From assembly GCA_049965775.1 (NCBI GenBank), contig JBMFVX010000061.1, forward strand, positions 1-16,559: a DNA stretch of 16,559 bases, given 5' to 3'. The notes beneath the pieces were generated by a model. That model searched no databases. It was not told the DNA's origin and saw only the letters and a list, made by a program, of their open reading frames with translations. A program made the translations under genes and the position numbers. Position 1 is the stretch's first letter, and every line of letters begins with the position of its first letter. This DNA is from JABEVB01 sp049965775. Its GTDB lineage: Bacteria > Planctomycetota > Phycisphaerae > WQYP01. Shown here piece after piece: positions 16,276-16,559 of this stretch.

Positions 16276-16559
16276 TCCGTTGTCGGTGAGAGCTTGAAGC
16301 GGTTAAAATGATGCCATCGTATTTGAGGCGACTTGATGGTTGCAACAACTAAACATTTTAGGCCCAAACGCAAACCGCATCAGATGCGCTCCGCCCGTTT
16401 CATCCGTAGCTCTTTGATGCCTGTGGCTCTGTGTGAGAAATTCGTCGCGCAAAAGTTTTTTAGCCACCGAGAACTCAGAGGGCCCCAGCGCGGCTCCGCC
16501 GCAACCAAAAGGAAGGGATGGAAAGTGCTCGCCTCTATCGCCGGCGGGGCGACTTGTCT

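Larger units (their letters stand above)
16074..16559. other. Non-coding right flank
   Basis: No gene can be supported here. It contains a hairpin directly after the operon (16089-16104), an 8-bp inverted repeat (16235-16275), and a segment near 16400-16485 that may be a degenerate dispersed repeat. An ATG at 16518 with AAGGA four bases upstream opens a frame to the window edge, but only 14 codons are visible. Confidence 0.6.

Noticed and set aside
16518..16559. A possible gene start at the right edge (AAGGA four bases before ATG)
   Set aside because: Only 14 Arg-rich codons are visible and the spacing is short, so a gene cannot be supported.

Overview
The window looks like a chromosomal fragment of a Planctomycetota bacterium, most likely class Phycisphaerae. 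This is inferred from gene content and order, not from a marker gene. A cytoplasmic MoxR-type AAA+ ATPase and a DUF58 protein are followed by two membrane-anchored von Willebrand A (VWA)-type proteins, a very long DUF4175-like membrane protein with a Gln/Ala-rich tail, and a secreted prenyltransferase/squalene-oxidase-repeat (alpha-alpha toroid) protein. As far as I recall, this order is characteristic of planctomycetes. The DNA is moderately GC-rich. There is no rRNA, tRNA, CRISPR array, transposase or phage gene.

Layout. Positions 1-292 are non-coding, with at most a weak terminator for the first gene. Positions 293-2743 (minus strand) encode a secreted GH95 glycosidase, probably an alpha-L-fucosidase. 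Positions 2744-3250 are a 507-bp divergent intergenic region with candidate promoters for both sides, a 7-bp inverted repeat and a TA-rich tract. Positions 3251-16073 hold six tightly packed plus-strand genes with gaps of about 42, 48, 3, -1 and 5 nt, which almost certainly form one operon. Positions 16074-16559 are non-coding, with a hairpin just after the operon, a second inverted repeat, and a stretch that may be a degenerate dispersed repeat.

How the genes may work together. The MoxR ATPase and DUF58 protein are predicted to sit in the cytoplasm. The two VWA-type proteins each have two N-terminal membrane helices and one C-terminal helix, which places their large central parts outside the cytoplasmic membrane. 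The 1372-residue protein has three N-terminal helices and more than 1100 residues outside the membrane: beta-rich domains, a long Gln/Ala helical part and a Gly/Gln low-complexity part. The final protein carries a signal sequence and at least five QW-like repeats. The whole resembles an extended Bat/MoxR system, in which an ATPase remodels or loads clients through VWA partners. Its substrate is unknown and is the most interesting open question here. The GH95 gene is divergent and probably unrelated in function.
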